Part shown: positions 36,655 to 49,639 of the stretch, one piece after another
How the letters are laid out: each line of letters begins with the position of its first letter
Numbering within the stretch: the first letter of the stretch is position 1
Origin: Limnanthes douglasii subsp. nivea
Lineage: Eukaryota > Streptophyta > Magnoliopsida > Brassicales > Limnanthaceae
DNA: 64,000 nucleotides
NCBI GenBank assembly: GCA_036936605.1
Contig: JAUPFV010000001.1
Location: forward strand, 76,217,910 to 76,281,909
Direction of reading: 5' to 3'
Notes under the pieces: generated by a model
The model's input: only the letters and a program-made list of their open reading frames with translations
Told to the model about the DNA's origin: nothing
Databases searched by the model: none
Program-made: the position numbers and the translations under genes

Positions 36655-39600
36655 TCACACATTAACTCTAAGTAGACTTTGAGGTGCTGAATGTTCAAAG
36701 GGTGGGGAAGATCTTTCCCTTCCTTTATGTTTTAGCATGTACTTTCCTGGTTTTACCTTCTTTGTTACCGAGTATGGACCTTCCCAATTTGGAGCTAGCT
36801 TTCTAAGTCTCTTTTCTTTCGTATGCAGGAAGAATTTTCTTAGGATCTTGTCCCCAACCTCGAATTCTCTTCTTCTAACTTTTGATGCATACCGGCTTCT
36901 CATTAGAGTCTGATAGTGTAAAAAGTTTAATTGTGCCCTTCTTCTCTTTTCTTCTATTAGATCCAGCTCGGTGTGTTTTCCTTTGTTATTTCCCTCCTCG
37001 GAATACTCGCTTAGCCTGTAATATGGGAACATGGTTTTTGATGGTAATACTGCATCCATTCCATAAACAAGTGCGAATGAAGACTCATGCGTTGCGGTTT
37101 GAGGAGTAGTCATGTAAGCCCATAACACTTCTTGTAGGAAGTCTGGTCATTTCCCGGTTTTACCCTCTAAATTCTTCCTCAACCCATCTAAAATTGTCTT
37201 ATTGGTTACTTTGACTTGGTCATTCGCTTGAGGGTGGAAAGGCGCTGAGAAACACTGTTGTAATCCTTTGGAAGCACAAAAAGCTCTAATTTCGTTATTA
37301 TCGAACTGCGGGCCATTGTCCATCGTAATCTTCCTTGGTACACCATAACGACAACAAATGTTGGAGATGATAAATTAGATCACATATTTCATTCTCTTTC
37401 CTGCTAATGGTTCAGCCTCTGCCCACTTAGAGAAGTAATCCACAACGATGATGATCGTTTGGCGCCCTCCTGAGGCCATAGGAAGTGATACGACAAGGTC
37501 GATTCCCCACCGATCAAAAAGCACATATTTTGATATTAATTCGAGGGGAACCCCGGGCATATGGATTGAGTTAGCAAATCAGTGGCAAGTGTCGCATTTT
37601 TGTACCAACTCCTTGGCGTCTGCTGAGATGGTCGACCAATAATAACCCGCCAGAAGAAATCTTTGTATCAGTGTTTTGTACCCACAATGCGCGGATCTTT
37701 CCCCATCGTACAGCTCTGAAACTATCAACTTTGACTCATTCTTCCCTAAACAACCGAGTAAAGGTCGGCTAAAAGATTTCTTATACAGTACATCACCAAG
37801 TACCACGTATCCGTATGATTTGAGCCGTATTCTTTAGGTCATTACTTTGTCAATTGGAAATATGTCATGGACTAAAAACTCTTGTATCTCACTTCTCCAA
37901 TCTTTCACTAAAGCTGTGGAAATTTGGAAAGCTTCGATGCCTTCTTCAACCAGTTTGGACCCCTTAATGATTGATAAACTTTCTTGGGTAACTATCCATG
38001 GGTGTTCCTCTGAATAAGATGCCTTAGCCAAAGAATCAGGCACTGAATTCCCTGCCCTATGAACATGTTCGAACCTGAAGTCCTCAAACTCTAAGTTCAA
38101 AGCCTTCAAGACCCCCAAATACTTCACTAAATGATCTTTTATTGCTTCTGACCGTTTGGCTCGTTTGGCTCCACAAATTTTTGCAAGTCTTAATCGAGCC
38201 AAAGCGGCTTCATACTCTGCTTCATTGTTTGATGCTTGAAACCCAAGTCGAATGTCTTGGTACATCACAATACCTTCGAGGGAAGTCAATTGTACTCCTG
38301 CGCCGCATCCAAATATATGGATCCTCAATCGGTACGGACTAACCATTTTGGGTCGGACTTTTCCTCCTCAATATCCATGTTATCCCGATTAGAATGGAAT
38401 TCAACCAAGAAATCAGCTAGTGTTTGTGCTTTGATTGCGGTTTGTGATTCAAATATAATGTCAAAGTCTCCAAGCTCTACCCACCACTTTGTCATTCTTC
38501 CCGACACATCGGGCCTTCGCAGCATATACTTCAAGGGAAAAGATGTTCGCACCACAACCGAATGAGCTTGGAAGTAAGGCCTCATTTTTCTTGCGGAAGT
38601 AAGACCTCTAATTTGACGTACCGCTTTTCCGCGTCCAAAAGACTCTTACTCACATAATATATCTGCCTCAGGATATTTGCTTCTACTCGGATTAAGACCA
38701 TGCTAACCGCGAAATCGGACACTGCTAGATAAATGAACAACTTCTCCCCCCGGATGTGGCTTTGTCAAGATTTCCTGAGATGAAAGATGATGTTTGATGT
38801 GGTTAAAGGCGTCTGAGCACTCTTATGTCCAATCTAAACAATTTGTTTTTCTCAGAACTTAGAAGAAATGGGAGCATTTATCTGATGACCTTTATATGAA
38901 CCTGTTTAACGCAACCAGCCTTCCAGTGAGAATTTGCACCTCTTCGATCATTCTTGGTGGATCTATGGTATAAAAAGCATTTAACTGCACCAGATCAGCT
39001 TCGATACCCTGTTCACTGACTATGTAGCCTAAGAATTTTCTGGATCTTACCCCGAATGTACATTTTTTCGGGTTCAACTTCAAATTTATCTTGGCTAAAT
39101 TGGCGAAGGTTTCTTTCAAGTCAACTAAGTAATCCTCATCCATGAGGCTTTTAACTATCATGTCATCGATATAAAATTCCACATTTCTACCAATCTGACT
39201 CTCAAAAGCTTTGTTTACTAAGCGCTGATATGTTGCCCCACGTTTTTTAGTCCGAACGACATCACCTTGTAGCAGTGTAGACCCCTTCCGGTAATGAAAG
39301 TTGTGCTCTCTTGATCCCTTGAGTACATCTGGATTTGATTGTACCCAGCATATGCATCCATAAAGGACAGTAAACGATTTTCGGATGTCGAGTCAACCAA
39401 TTGATCTATTATGGGGACCGGGAAATGATCTTTAGGGCATGCCCTATTCAGATCAGTAAAGTCTACACACATCCACCACTTGTCGTTCTTCTTCACTAAA
39501 ACCGGGTTGGTCGTCCACAATGGGTATTGTGATTCACGGATGTGGCCCATTTTTATCAAACGGTCCACCTCTGCCATTATCGCTTCAGTTTTCTCCTTAG

Positions 39601-40420
39601 AAAAATATCTTCTCTTTTGAATGATCGGACAAACACTGTTCCATATAGCTAACTTATGACAGATGATATCTGATGGGACCCCTATGACATCTTCTGTGCA
39701 CCAAGCAAACAAATGTAATTTGGTTGAAATAAATTTGAGTAAACTTTCTCTTACCTCTTGAGATAGCTTTGTTCATATCTTGAGACTTTTACCGGGGAAA
39801 AAAGATTGATCCTCGAAGCCTTCATCAGGGACCATAAACCCAAGGGACTCCTTGAGATCGTCAACATGATCAGAATCCGCGGGAGACCCTTCTGATTGTT
39901 ATTCTTTTTCGGTCTGACCCCCTTCACCTGCTTGGGGGCCAGTACCACTTTGTAGCATTCCCTAGACATCTTTTGACTACTTCTTATCGTTCCAACATTA
40001 CTACCCATCACATATGTCAAACACTGGTAAACAATAGACGGCACAACATGCATCTTAAACAACCATGACCTTCCGAAGATGGCATTCTATGACGTGGGGG
40101 CATCTACCACTACGAATAGTACTTGTGACTATCTTCTTGAATGACCCTCTGCCCAACTCTACCATTCACTTGAATTCTTCAACGACGTCGACTGTTGCAC
40201 CGGTGAATCCTACTATCGTTCGGTCAGATTGTATGATTGTTGGTGGGTTTGTTATCTGGTAGTAAGTTGTCATAAACATTATGTTAGCGGAGCACCCTGT
40301 ATCAATCTAAATTTTTCTTATCTCATTTCACGCTATCTCTGCTCCGATCATCACTTCGTCCTCATGTGGACCAGCTACGTCTCTCATGTCATCATCCTCG
40401 AAGCAAAGAATTAATGATGA
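36655..40420 (-). pseudogene. Gypsy pol (protease, RT, RNase H, integrase)
   Basis: In order on the minus strand: an aspartic protease with DTGCSANIMF (about 40311-40283); RT (39712-38892) with WMCVDFTDLNRACPKDHFP and the catalytic YIDDM box; RNase H segments, one around 38585-38325 and a second at 38346-37834 (NNEAEYEAALARLRLA); the integrase zinc finger (CGYKTL to KCDTCH, 37806-37579); the integrase core (FDRWGIDLVVSLPMASGGR, 37560-37375); and the C-terminus ending at 36655. The two RNase H-like blocks fit the dual RNase H reported for Tat elements. Stops and frameshifts interrupt it. Confidence 0.88.
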
Positions 40421-40790
40421 GTTTCTATATAGGTGCGATGAGGCTCATGCTTCTAACTGTGTAGCCAGACTCACAATGTGCCTTTTCCGAGAGTAGTTTG
40501 ATATACCTACTACTGTATCCCCACCGAAGATGGTTAGTGATTCAAAAAGCGCACATAATTCACTAAACTTTCCTCTAGTGATCGGTTCTTCCACCATGTT
40601 CACACTATTCCTGCCCGACTTCGGATTAAGGTATTGTGCGGCTATATCGAACACATCAATAATTATTCGTCAACCGCTTCAGATATCATCATAGTGCCTT
40701 CTTGTTTTGGAGCAGCTTCTTGCTTTGGGGCAATCATGGTGTTTTTTTGGCAAAATCAACTAACTTTCCATTCTCTATCAGATATTGGAC

Positions 40791-42480
40791 TTATTTCCTT
40801 AATGCCACGCAATCCTTCGTGTGATATCTGATGTTGTCGTGAAACTGACAATACTTATTCTTCTTGTTCTCTTTCAGAGTCTGCAATGGGAAAGGCTTGC
40901 AGAAAGGAATATTTGCACGTGCCTTCTCAAAAATGATTGATACGCACTTGGTCAACTCATCAGAATGAGCTGGTCGGACCCACCTATTGGACACGAGTCT
41001 AACATATTGTTGAGTTGCTTGTCAAGCCGGTACGTACTATCGGTTTTGTATTGCCCGCTGAGAAGTTTGGTTTGTTGCTTGTACTTGGGCTCATGGTCGG
41101 ACAGTTGTAACCGGCTGTGAAGCTTGTGGTTGGATATTCAATGTTGTTGTGTTGGCCCTTACTAAGGTCGGATCCTGATAGAATTAAGACATAGACTCTA
41201 TCTTCGAGGCCCTAGTTTCTTCAACTAAGATCATTTTCTCTATCTGATCCACCATAGCTTCGAATGTCATGGCTTGTGTCTCCGCGACATTGTATTTCAT
41301 TACCCCCGTAAGAAGACCCATTCGGAAAGCAACCAATTCTACCTTGTCTTCACAAAATTCCATGATTGTCTTGACCTGAATGAAGCGTTTCGTGTACTTT
41401 TTCAAGATTTCTCCAACTTTCTGTCTACAATAAATGATGGTATCTCTGTTTGCGCGAAATTTCTTGCTTCCGACGAAGTGCTGTCGGAACATGCTCTAAA
41501 ACATGTCGAAGTTTTTTATGCACCCTTGTAGTAGACGATTATACTATTTGGACGCAACGTTCTTAAAGGTCTGAGAGAATGCTCTACACAAAAACTTGTC
41601 GTTATCATCGTAATTGATCATAAAGTTCTTAAACTGCTCAATGTGGTTGTCTGGATCGTGAGTTCTGTCAAACTTCTCTATCTTGGAAATATCAAACCAC
41701 TTGGGAAGATGCCTGGAGATGATCTTCGGGGAGAGAGGGGATGACCTCCAGTTGTGTCCGACTTTGTTAGCACTTCTCTTGGACCATCATTGGTTGGCGT
41801 ATACAATCTTTCTTCAGTCGGAGAAGTAAACTGATTACTGACTCGGTAATCTTGATGATAACTATCGGACTAAGGTTGTCTCCGAGTAGTAACATGTTCG
41901 AGTCGAACATTTCCTGTCTTATCCTGCTTCTCGGAGTACATTTTTCTTTTACCGAGATCGACTTTCTTTATAGATTCCTTTCTTATCCGGCTAGTACGAT
42001 GGGCGTGCTTGCGCATCTTTGAATCTATTTGCCTACGATCTGCCTTGTATCTGGCATCGGTGTCCGAAGATGAAGATTTATCAGAAGTTAAGGAGGTATA
42101 TTCGTTAGACTTCGACAGTTCGTATCTTTGTTCCGATCTGGCACGCCTTTTGGAATGCCGATGGCTCCTCATTTGTTATTTTTCTCCAGATTGAATGAAA
42201 TCTTGGATCTGATTAGCCTCAATTCTCTCTTGTCGAATCTCGGATTTGACCTTCATCGACTCACCATGGCTTCTTTTTCCGCATTCAACCTTTCGATATC
42301 TTCCAACAGTTCTTTACATCTGGCGACCATAACTGATTCCTCAAGTAGCTCCTCAGCATTTTGCTTCGGGCTGTTGCCTTCGTTTGTGACTTGTTTTTCC
42401 ATCAGATGGTCACCAGACTCAACGCCAATCAGATCTCTGGTCGGATTGGCCTCGATCTCTCCACGAGATTCAGTATCCAT
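40791..42480 (-). pseudogene. Gypsy gag, broken
   Basis: The first ATG is at 42480 (MDTESRGEIEANPTRDL), about 80 nt after the primer-binding site. An R/S/K-rich segment (42172-41870), a gag core (41492-41184, VGEILKKYTKRFIQVKTIMEF) and a zinc-knuckle-like stretch YCQFHDNIRYHTKDCVALRK (about 40850-40794) follow. They lie in several frames. Confidence 0.75.
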
Positions 42481-42536
42481 AATTTTTTTAAATATAGTTT
42501 TTAAGGTTTTGGAAAATTAATTCTCGGTACCAATCG

Positions 42537-42556
42537 GTTCCCACAGATGGCGCCAC
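42537..42556 (-). other. tRNA primer-binding site of gypsy element
   Basis: On the minus strand, one base after the LTR end, the sequence reads TGGCGCCATCTGTGGGAACC. TGGCGCC is the usual start of primer-binding sites in plant Tat/Athila-like gypsy elements. It confirms minus-strand orientation. Confidence 0.75.
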
Positions 42557-42557
42557 T

Positions 42558-42977
42558 GTTGAACTTGGAAAATCCTTAGTGTAGTTCAGAAGCGGAAATG
42601 TTCATGGGGGAGGATCAGACTAGAGAATATTCGTATGAAGTGACAAAAAATAATTAAATCTGTGATTTGTAGAAAGAAAGAGAGACAAAAGGAATAAATG
42701 TAGCAATAATTGACTAATCATTGACCATTTTCCTCAAAATAGAATGTCCTTTATACAGTAATGAGGTAGGTAGTAAAATTACATAACTACCATCACTAAA
42801 GTGGATGTCTCACACCATTATTTGACTATTTACAGACAAATTCTTGGGGTATATCATTTGACCTCTCTACATCTTATGTTTGCTTTATTTTGGTCTTTAA
42901 CTACTAAATATACAAGTCTAGGCCTTATCCTTCCTATACATTACAGATCGATCACGTATATTTTCCTTCCCTTATCA
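42558..42977 (-). repeat. Gypsy LTR, 5' copy in element orientation
   Basis: Bounded TGTTGAAC...CTTATCA on the plus strand. It lies next to the primer-binding site, so it is the upstream LTR of the minus-strand element. Confidence 0.92.
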
Positions 42978-45840
42978 AACATTAGTTGAATTTCGAACTA
43001 TTTTTTAATTTTTTTTATGGTTTGGAACTTTCAATGCAACATTCAACTATATAATGATCTTTATAAAAAATAAAATGCTTTGTTTCTAATGTGTATCAAC
43101 TAAGAAAAAATTGTGAGTCATACGGGTCAATTTTTGAAACTGCTTTTGGGATATTATTGGTTAATTTTAAGCTTGTCGAGTTGGTCACAGTTGAGCCATC
43201 CATATTATATTATTCAAGTCATACAACACACGGGTTATCATGTATCCATTAACTTGTGGTAAAATAAAAAGAAGGTTTACAGGTTTTTTTTGCGTATAAT
43301 AAACGAGCATTGAAAAAGTATATCTACATGTCTCAGCTAGACTTTGTAAAGAAGAATAGGTCATCGCGGCCTATGAATTTTCGAATAGAAAGCTAGAAGA
43401 GTTCAGTAATAGTGAAAGATGTTATTGTTTTGATAAAATTTACACATATATTGGGCCCGTCGACTACTCTTGTGTATTTTTCCAAGAGATAATGAAAATA
43501 CGAGGTCGTAATCTTGGTCGTGGTCATGTTAAATGAAAAAATGTATGTGGATAAGTTTATTTTAAAAAGTATGTGGATTATTTCAAACATGTCAAACAAA
43601 AATGATGTTATGAACACTCCGGAGATTATTAAACATGTTTGTAATTTTTGAACATCGATAAGTACATTTGGTAGCACCGCTAAAACCGGTTGGGGAAATC
43701 ATTAGTACTAACTCCACCGTAAAACCATTAACTAGAAAATGGTCAGGAGCCGTATCTAAAAGTAAAACAACACCAATGGTGGTACATATCAGTAATGTAG
43801 AACCTACGATTTTATATAAGATTAAGTCTCATAAATTACCATACATAAATTTTTATATTATTAAGGTCACTAACATTAAAATCGAAAAATATTACGGAGT
43901 AAAAACCATAGCTTTAGAGATGTTTGGAAATAAAGTACATGGCCATTTGTTACAGAACAACTAATATTAAAACTTAAAGAAAATAGAAAATTATATCTAA
44001 AATTTACAGTAGCAAAGTTAAAAAAAAATAACTAACAAGTTTGCAACACTTCAAATAAAATGACCATATTGAATATTCGATGAGTTTAACATCTCGTGAG
44101 ATATTAATTACGATCGCTTTTAAATAAATATTTTGTTGTCTTATGATGATAAAATATTCATATACCAATCAAAGGGACACCTCCAAAATCATACTTGGAT
44201 TCGTTAACGGAGATAATTTTATTTACGTATGTAATTATAATATTTATTTAATACTTATATTAATATCTAGTTATTTGTACTTCGTTATTCGAATAAAAAA
44301 TTATGTATAGGTAGAAATTATTTGGGAGGAAGTTTTCTATATCCTATGACCGTGTTCGAGTAAAGACGAAACACAAGTGTGGTCGTCAATTTTGTTTGAT
44401 CGAATTACCAATTTGATAACTTTTACTTCCAATTATAGATATTTCACAAAATATTTACCATAGTAAAAAACAGATACAATTGGGTCATTTTCAATTTTTT
44501 AGTGTATTTCATTTACAGGTTTTATATTTGTTGTTGTTGAATTTTATTATCGAACAAATATTTTTTTAGTGTATTTCATTTGCAAATGTTACATTTGTTG
44601 CTACTAAATTTTGTTTTTAAACAAATTATTTTAGTTTATTTCATTTACAAGTGTTACATTTGATGAGTTTTTAATTTTATTATTCAACTTATGTATTTCG
44701 TTTTCTCTTTAAATAGACTTATTTTTTATGCTTATGACACTGATTTTTATTTCATTTCAAAATAAAAAAATTGAAAAACATAAAAAAAAATTATAAAAAA
44801 ATTACATAAACCTAAAACTAATTTGATGATTACAAATTTGTTATATTCGTTATCAAAAGAGACTCCATATGACATGGCCTCACATATACTTTTTTCATTT
44901 TCTAGTATCATATAGCCTTTTTTCAAAGTGGTTTTCATTGAGAGTATCGTAAAATTCATTCTCGTACTTACTGAATGTTAATTATCTATCGTAATGAATT
45001 AGATCGACCACATGATATATAACTGGTGCTTTTAACTCCGCCATTTTTTAGTTGTGTATTTATATGTAAGGCGATATGTGCTCCAAACTATCCATATCAT
45101 ACAATTGATATATCTCGTAAAAACTCGCATTTAAATAAACCAGCCACGAAAATACTTCATGGTGCTATGTACTACATGTACTTATTTTCTTAAGTAATTA
45201 TTTTAAAGTTGGTTCCAAGTTATATCTATATATATATATTATAAACTATATATATTTAAGGTTTTAAATTTTTTGTATGTTGAGTTTTATTTATAATTAT
45301 AATTTTTTCGAGATAAGATAATCTATAGTCACCAATGAACAAAGAACACGTGTCATAAAAAAATACTTATTGTATATGAGATAAAACTTAATTTAGCCCG
45401 TCATTGTAAAAATTAGAATATGAAACTAAAGTCTAATTTTACCAACTGATGGTACAATCAAGCAATACTTTACAAGCCTAATTTTGCCTCTTGCTGGCAA
45501 AATCAGGCTTGTAAATGCATGCCTTATTTCACCAGCAAGAGGCAAAATCAGGCTTGTAAATGCATGCCTTATTTCACCACGCCTTATGAAGATAATCTTA
45601 TAAATGTATGTCTAATTTCATCACTTGTTGGCGAAAATAGACTTGTGAATTCATAACATGCCTCTATTTTGAAACTTTTTTTATAAGAATATTATTATAC
45701 AATATACGATTTATAAATTTATTTTCTAAAAAAAGGTTACTAATTTTTTATTCAAGTCTAATTTAATGTACCCATATATGTCTTTAAAGATAAAAATATT
45801 AATGGTAACATGGAATTTAAAATTTACAACAACATAAAAA
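42978..45840. other. AT-rich intergenic DNA
   Basis: No convincing gene. Frames at 43393-43677 and 43668-43964 lack recognisable protein character. Near 44500-44660 a short motif (TTTAGTGTATTTCATTTACA) recurs about three times. An inverted/direct repeat lies at 45475-45580. Confidence 0.6.
45473..45580. repeat. Combined inverted and direct repeat
   Basis: AATTTTGCCTCTTGCTGG (about 45479-45497) pairs with CCAGCAAGAGGCAAAATC (about 45532-45549), forming a long stem. GGCAAAATCAGGCTTGTAAA plus TGCATGCCTTATTTCACCA is also directly repeated at 45496 and 45541 (period 45 bp). Confidence 0.85.
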
Positions 45841-48800
45841 CTAGTAGTAATAGTTCATAATTATTTGAAATACAACGCTACAAACATCAAAGAAGAACAG
45901 AGCAATTAATCCAAAATGAAAAATACAAACCCAAAACATTAAATCTGGATTTTGTGACAATCTTAGGATTCTACGGGAACGATGTTGGTGAATCTTAATT
46001 CTTAATGCAAAAGTCACATCCTCTAAATATTTCATATCAAAATTATACGACAAAAATATTTTGGTAGTATGTTACAATTCTTTATCGTGTATGATAAGAA
46101 GTATGTCATCATCATAGAATATTAAAAATATGAGCTTACTTTCACTAAAGTTTTTAATACATAGTCTTCAACCGAGTTCATCTCAAAATAAAAAAAAGAC
46201 TATTACTCTAAGGAACATATGGTACCACTCCCAAGAAGTCTTTGTGAGACTATAAACGTATATCTTAAGTTTGTTTAACATTATAACAAAGTTCTCAGGC
46301 TGCACCATGTAGATTGTTCCATTGTACACCATTAAAAAGATGGTTTTAACATCCATTTTGATGAAATTGTAGTTCAAAGTGTGCAAATAGTATCATGAAT
46401 GTCCTAAAATAGTATTTTATAAAACTAGAGAGAATATATATTTAAATTCAAACCATTTGTGTTGAGTATGACCTATTATCACAAGTTGTGCTTTATATAT
46501 TTCCATATTACCCTTAGAATCCCATTTGCTTTTGTAAATTCACTTAAAACCAATTAAATATTTTCTTTAAGTAATGAGATAAGACCTTAACCTTGTTATC
46601 TTCCATTGACTTATACTCTTATTCATTCATAGAATTTATACTCAATTGAGAATCAGAATTCTTCGTGTCTTCACGGAAACACGACGAATCATTTATCATT
46701 ACACCATATAAATTTGTATGTAGTTAAATATATATTATATCATCCAGAGATAATGTTCTTCTTATTTTTAATGGAACTTATTAAGGGTATTATTTCTTTA
46801 GTTTTTAATTCTTGAAGATGTAGAACAATTTCATTTTGTCCCCTATGTGAAAGTCAAATATCACCTTGAACATTTTCATGTTCTAACATGATTTTAATAA
46901 CTGAAATTGAAACCAAATCATCTGATACTTAAGTATCAATTCACCATAATGGATCACTATGATGTGGTATATTGGCTTCATGGCCTACTTATCTTTGTTA
47001 GAAACTTCATGAATATTTATGGATTTTTCCATAAAATGAACATTTTTCCTAAATTATTTCCCTTAAACTCAACATCATCAAAAAACTTTGGTGTTCCCGA
47101 CTCAAATTTTCTTTTAGTAGAAGGATAATAAAAATTAGAAACCTTTTGAATATTTTGAAAATATAATGAAATGAACCATCTTAGTGTTCATTTTTTATTC
47201 GGCTTATAAGGCTTAACTTCATATGGAAATCCCCAAACATATTGATGTTTGAAGCTATTGTGCTTAGTCTAAAGTTCACGTCGAATCTTAATGGTTTCTT
47301 TTGTGGGGACTATATTTATAATGTATGTAGCACATTTAATGTTTTCTACCCAAAATAATAGTGGTATAGTTGAATGACTAATCATACTTCTCACCACCAG
47401 ATGAAATCTTGGTATGTTGGGTGAGTCCGATATTATATTCCGAGGAACTATACCACACTTCTCTAGGTATTTCACAAATGTTTTATGATGTTGTTCACCT
47501 GAATTATCATATATGTCATAGTATTCACCACTAGAGTCAGATCTAGCGCACTTAATGCACTTACCAAGTTGTTTAACGTAGATCTTAAATCTATGAAATT
47601 GTCTTAGGGATTTTCATATCCTTTGAATAATGTATAGATAACCATACATAGAGAAATTATCTATAAATTAGATAAAATACTATTTCCCATTCCATGGTGC
47701 CTTTTGGAATGGTCCGCAGTTATTTGTATGTATCAACTCGAAGACTTCTTTCGCTCTCTATGCACCTTATCTTTTCACTACGGTATGTTTTACCTTGATA
47801 CATTTATGTAAGTATTGAAGGTTGAACTATCAACATAACCTAATAAACCTTTTACTAATAAGTTTATCTATTATTGTCTTAGAGATATGACCTCAGTGTT
47901 TGTGTTAAAAAAAATCAATTATTTTAGATTTACAATTAGTTGATCACATACATGTATGTTCATTGCTTTTTTATGATGCTTAATAGTATTTCATAAATAG
48001 AACTTATCATTCATAATTAAATATATATTGCATTTCACATTATCATGTAAAAAAGAGTCATTTGATTACTCCAAAACAACTTGAAGTATCCAATGGTGCA
48101 TTTTATAGAAAAATGATAAAATTCCTTCTAACATATTTTAATATAAGGAATGTTCACTAAAAAACAATTGAAATTCACAAGTGATTAACTAAGGATAAAC
48201 CACCCTTTACTTTATATATAGATCTTTCACCATCATTGAGGATTCGTTTTCTTATCGTAACTTATATATAAATACAAACATGGGTAGCCGCAACGTACTA
48301 ATACACATGTTATTGCTTAAAATTGCAACCAAAATTGAATTCTAAACATACTAGATTTATGACTTTATCTATATTAGTATGCACTTTTCTTTTTCAAAAG
48401 AAACGCCAACCTGCAGTAAGTGATTTTATTTGCTCATAATCTGGAACCTTTATCAAATATTTTATCATAATTTATCTTCTCTATTTTCTTATATTAAGAT
48501 CTCATCATATGCACCTTTAGACGTTCTTGTTTTGGTCTCTCCTCGTAAGCAACATGAAAAATCAGTTCACTAACTAAGGCTTCTCAAGATGAGGGAAAAA
48601 TGAAACGTAAACCATTCCATAACTTCTTTGAGAAGATAATCTTAAGTAACTTTAACTTTAACATGGTCATTGAATTCCCGATAATATGTTTCCTTATTGT
48701 CCGTTTCTATGAAACTTCATGGTGGAGAGTTTCATCAGCAGCATCTTAATCCTCATCTTATTAATCATGGAAAAATATTTCTCAAATACTTTGAGAAACT
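45841..48800 (-). pseudogene. Second copia remnant, same family as the first
   Basis: The minus strand carries decayed copies of segments seen in the element at the left edge. They are RT (FDMKYLEDVTFALRIKIHQH at 46053-45990, and KMDVKTIFLMVYNGTIYMVQ at about 46360-46290), integrase (GEYYDIYDNSGEQ then YLEKCGIVPR, about 47560-47430, and SMISHSTIPLLFW), and gag-like text (about 48790-48650). The order fits one minus-strand copia. Stops are dense and no LTRs were identified. Confidence 0.8.
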
Positions 48801-49639
48801 CAGCTGAATGGGTGATCTCAGTCAGGACATCCCTATGGAATGTCATTCATTGTTTCATAATTGCCTAACACAACAGATGTGACTCATTTCATACCTCAAA
48901 TTACTATTTATTCTTATGAGAACTATCTTGGCATGGGTTGTTTACTATTTGATTCCAAATTAAAATCATTATAATTCAAATACAATTTCATTTCATATTT
49001 TTATTAGATAAATCTAACTCGTCTAAAATTGGAGGTCTATTACCTAATTTTTAACTCATCTTAAAGTAATTATTGGTACTCACTACAATATTGCACATAA
49101 GAAACATCACATAAATAACATTTTTATTGGCATACAAACTTTATACAATGTTTAAACATGGATCCAATATGTAAAATATTACATCACGTTGCTAATAAGA
49201 TAATTATGCTTTGAGCAAACATATTAACATAAACTTGTATATGTTTGAGAAAAGACATTATGGTATAATTTCAATCAACTTAATACATGAAACCGTCTTA
49301 ATATACAAAGCCATAAACCCTAAATTTCATTCGATATCTTTCTTAATCAATAAAACAAATAATTCTAACATAGTTATGCTAAACAAATCAAACAATTTCA
49401 AGCCTTATACCCATGCATATTTACCAATTCAATCAAAAAATAATTTCCAAATATAAATCATATACCAAAAATAAAATCACATGTTTTATGTTTAGTTGTA
49501 AGAACAAAAATATAATATTCAAACTCAAAGGGGAAGGTTTTCATACTTATTGTTAGAGTTTATGTATTATAAACTATAATCTCAAATTTGAATACATAAT
49601 CTGCTAAGAGTATAAATTATTCCCTATTGTTAGGGTACC
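48801..49639. other. Unassigned AT-rich DNA
   Basis: It may include the leader or LTR of the adjacent copia remnant. No coding or structured feature could be supported. Confidence 0.5.

Larger units (their letters stand above)
33221..42977 (-). mobile_element. Ty3/gypsy retrotransposon, Tat type, with antisense ORF
   Basis: Two similar LTRs of about 420 bp (33221-33642 and 42558-42977) flank gag, protease, RT, RNase H and integrase segments, all on the minus strand. A primer-binding site is adjacent to the right-hand LTR. Between the pol end (36655) and the 3' LTR lies a plus-strand ORF region, the arrangement known from the plant Tat lineage (Grande, RIRE2, Retand). Flanks AACCT and AACAT could be a 5-bp target duplication with one change. 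Frames are interrupted and the LTRs have diverged, so the element is old and inactive. Confidence 0.92.

Noticed and set aside
43668..43964. 98-aa plus-strand open frame
   Set aside because: AT-rich composition, no conserved motif and no gene context. It is likely chance.
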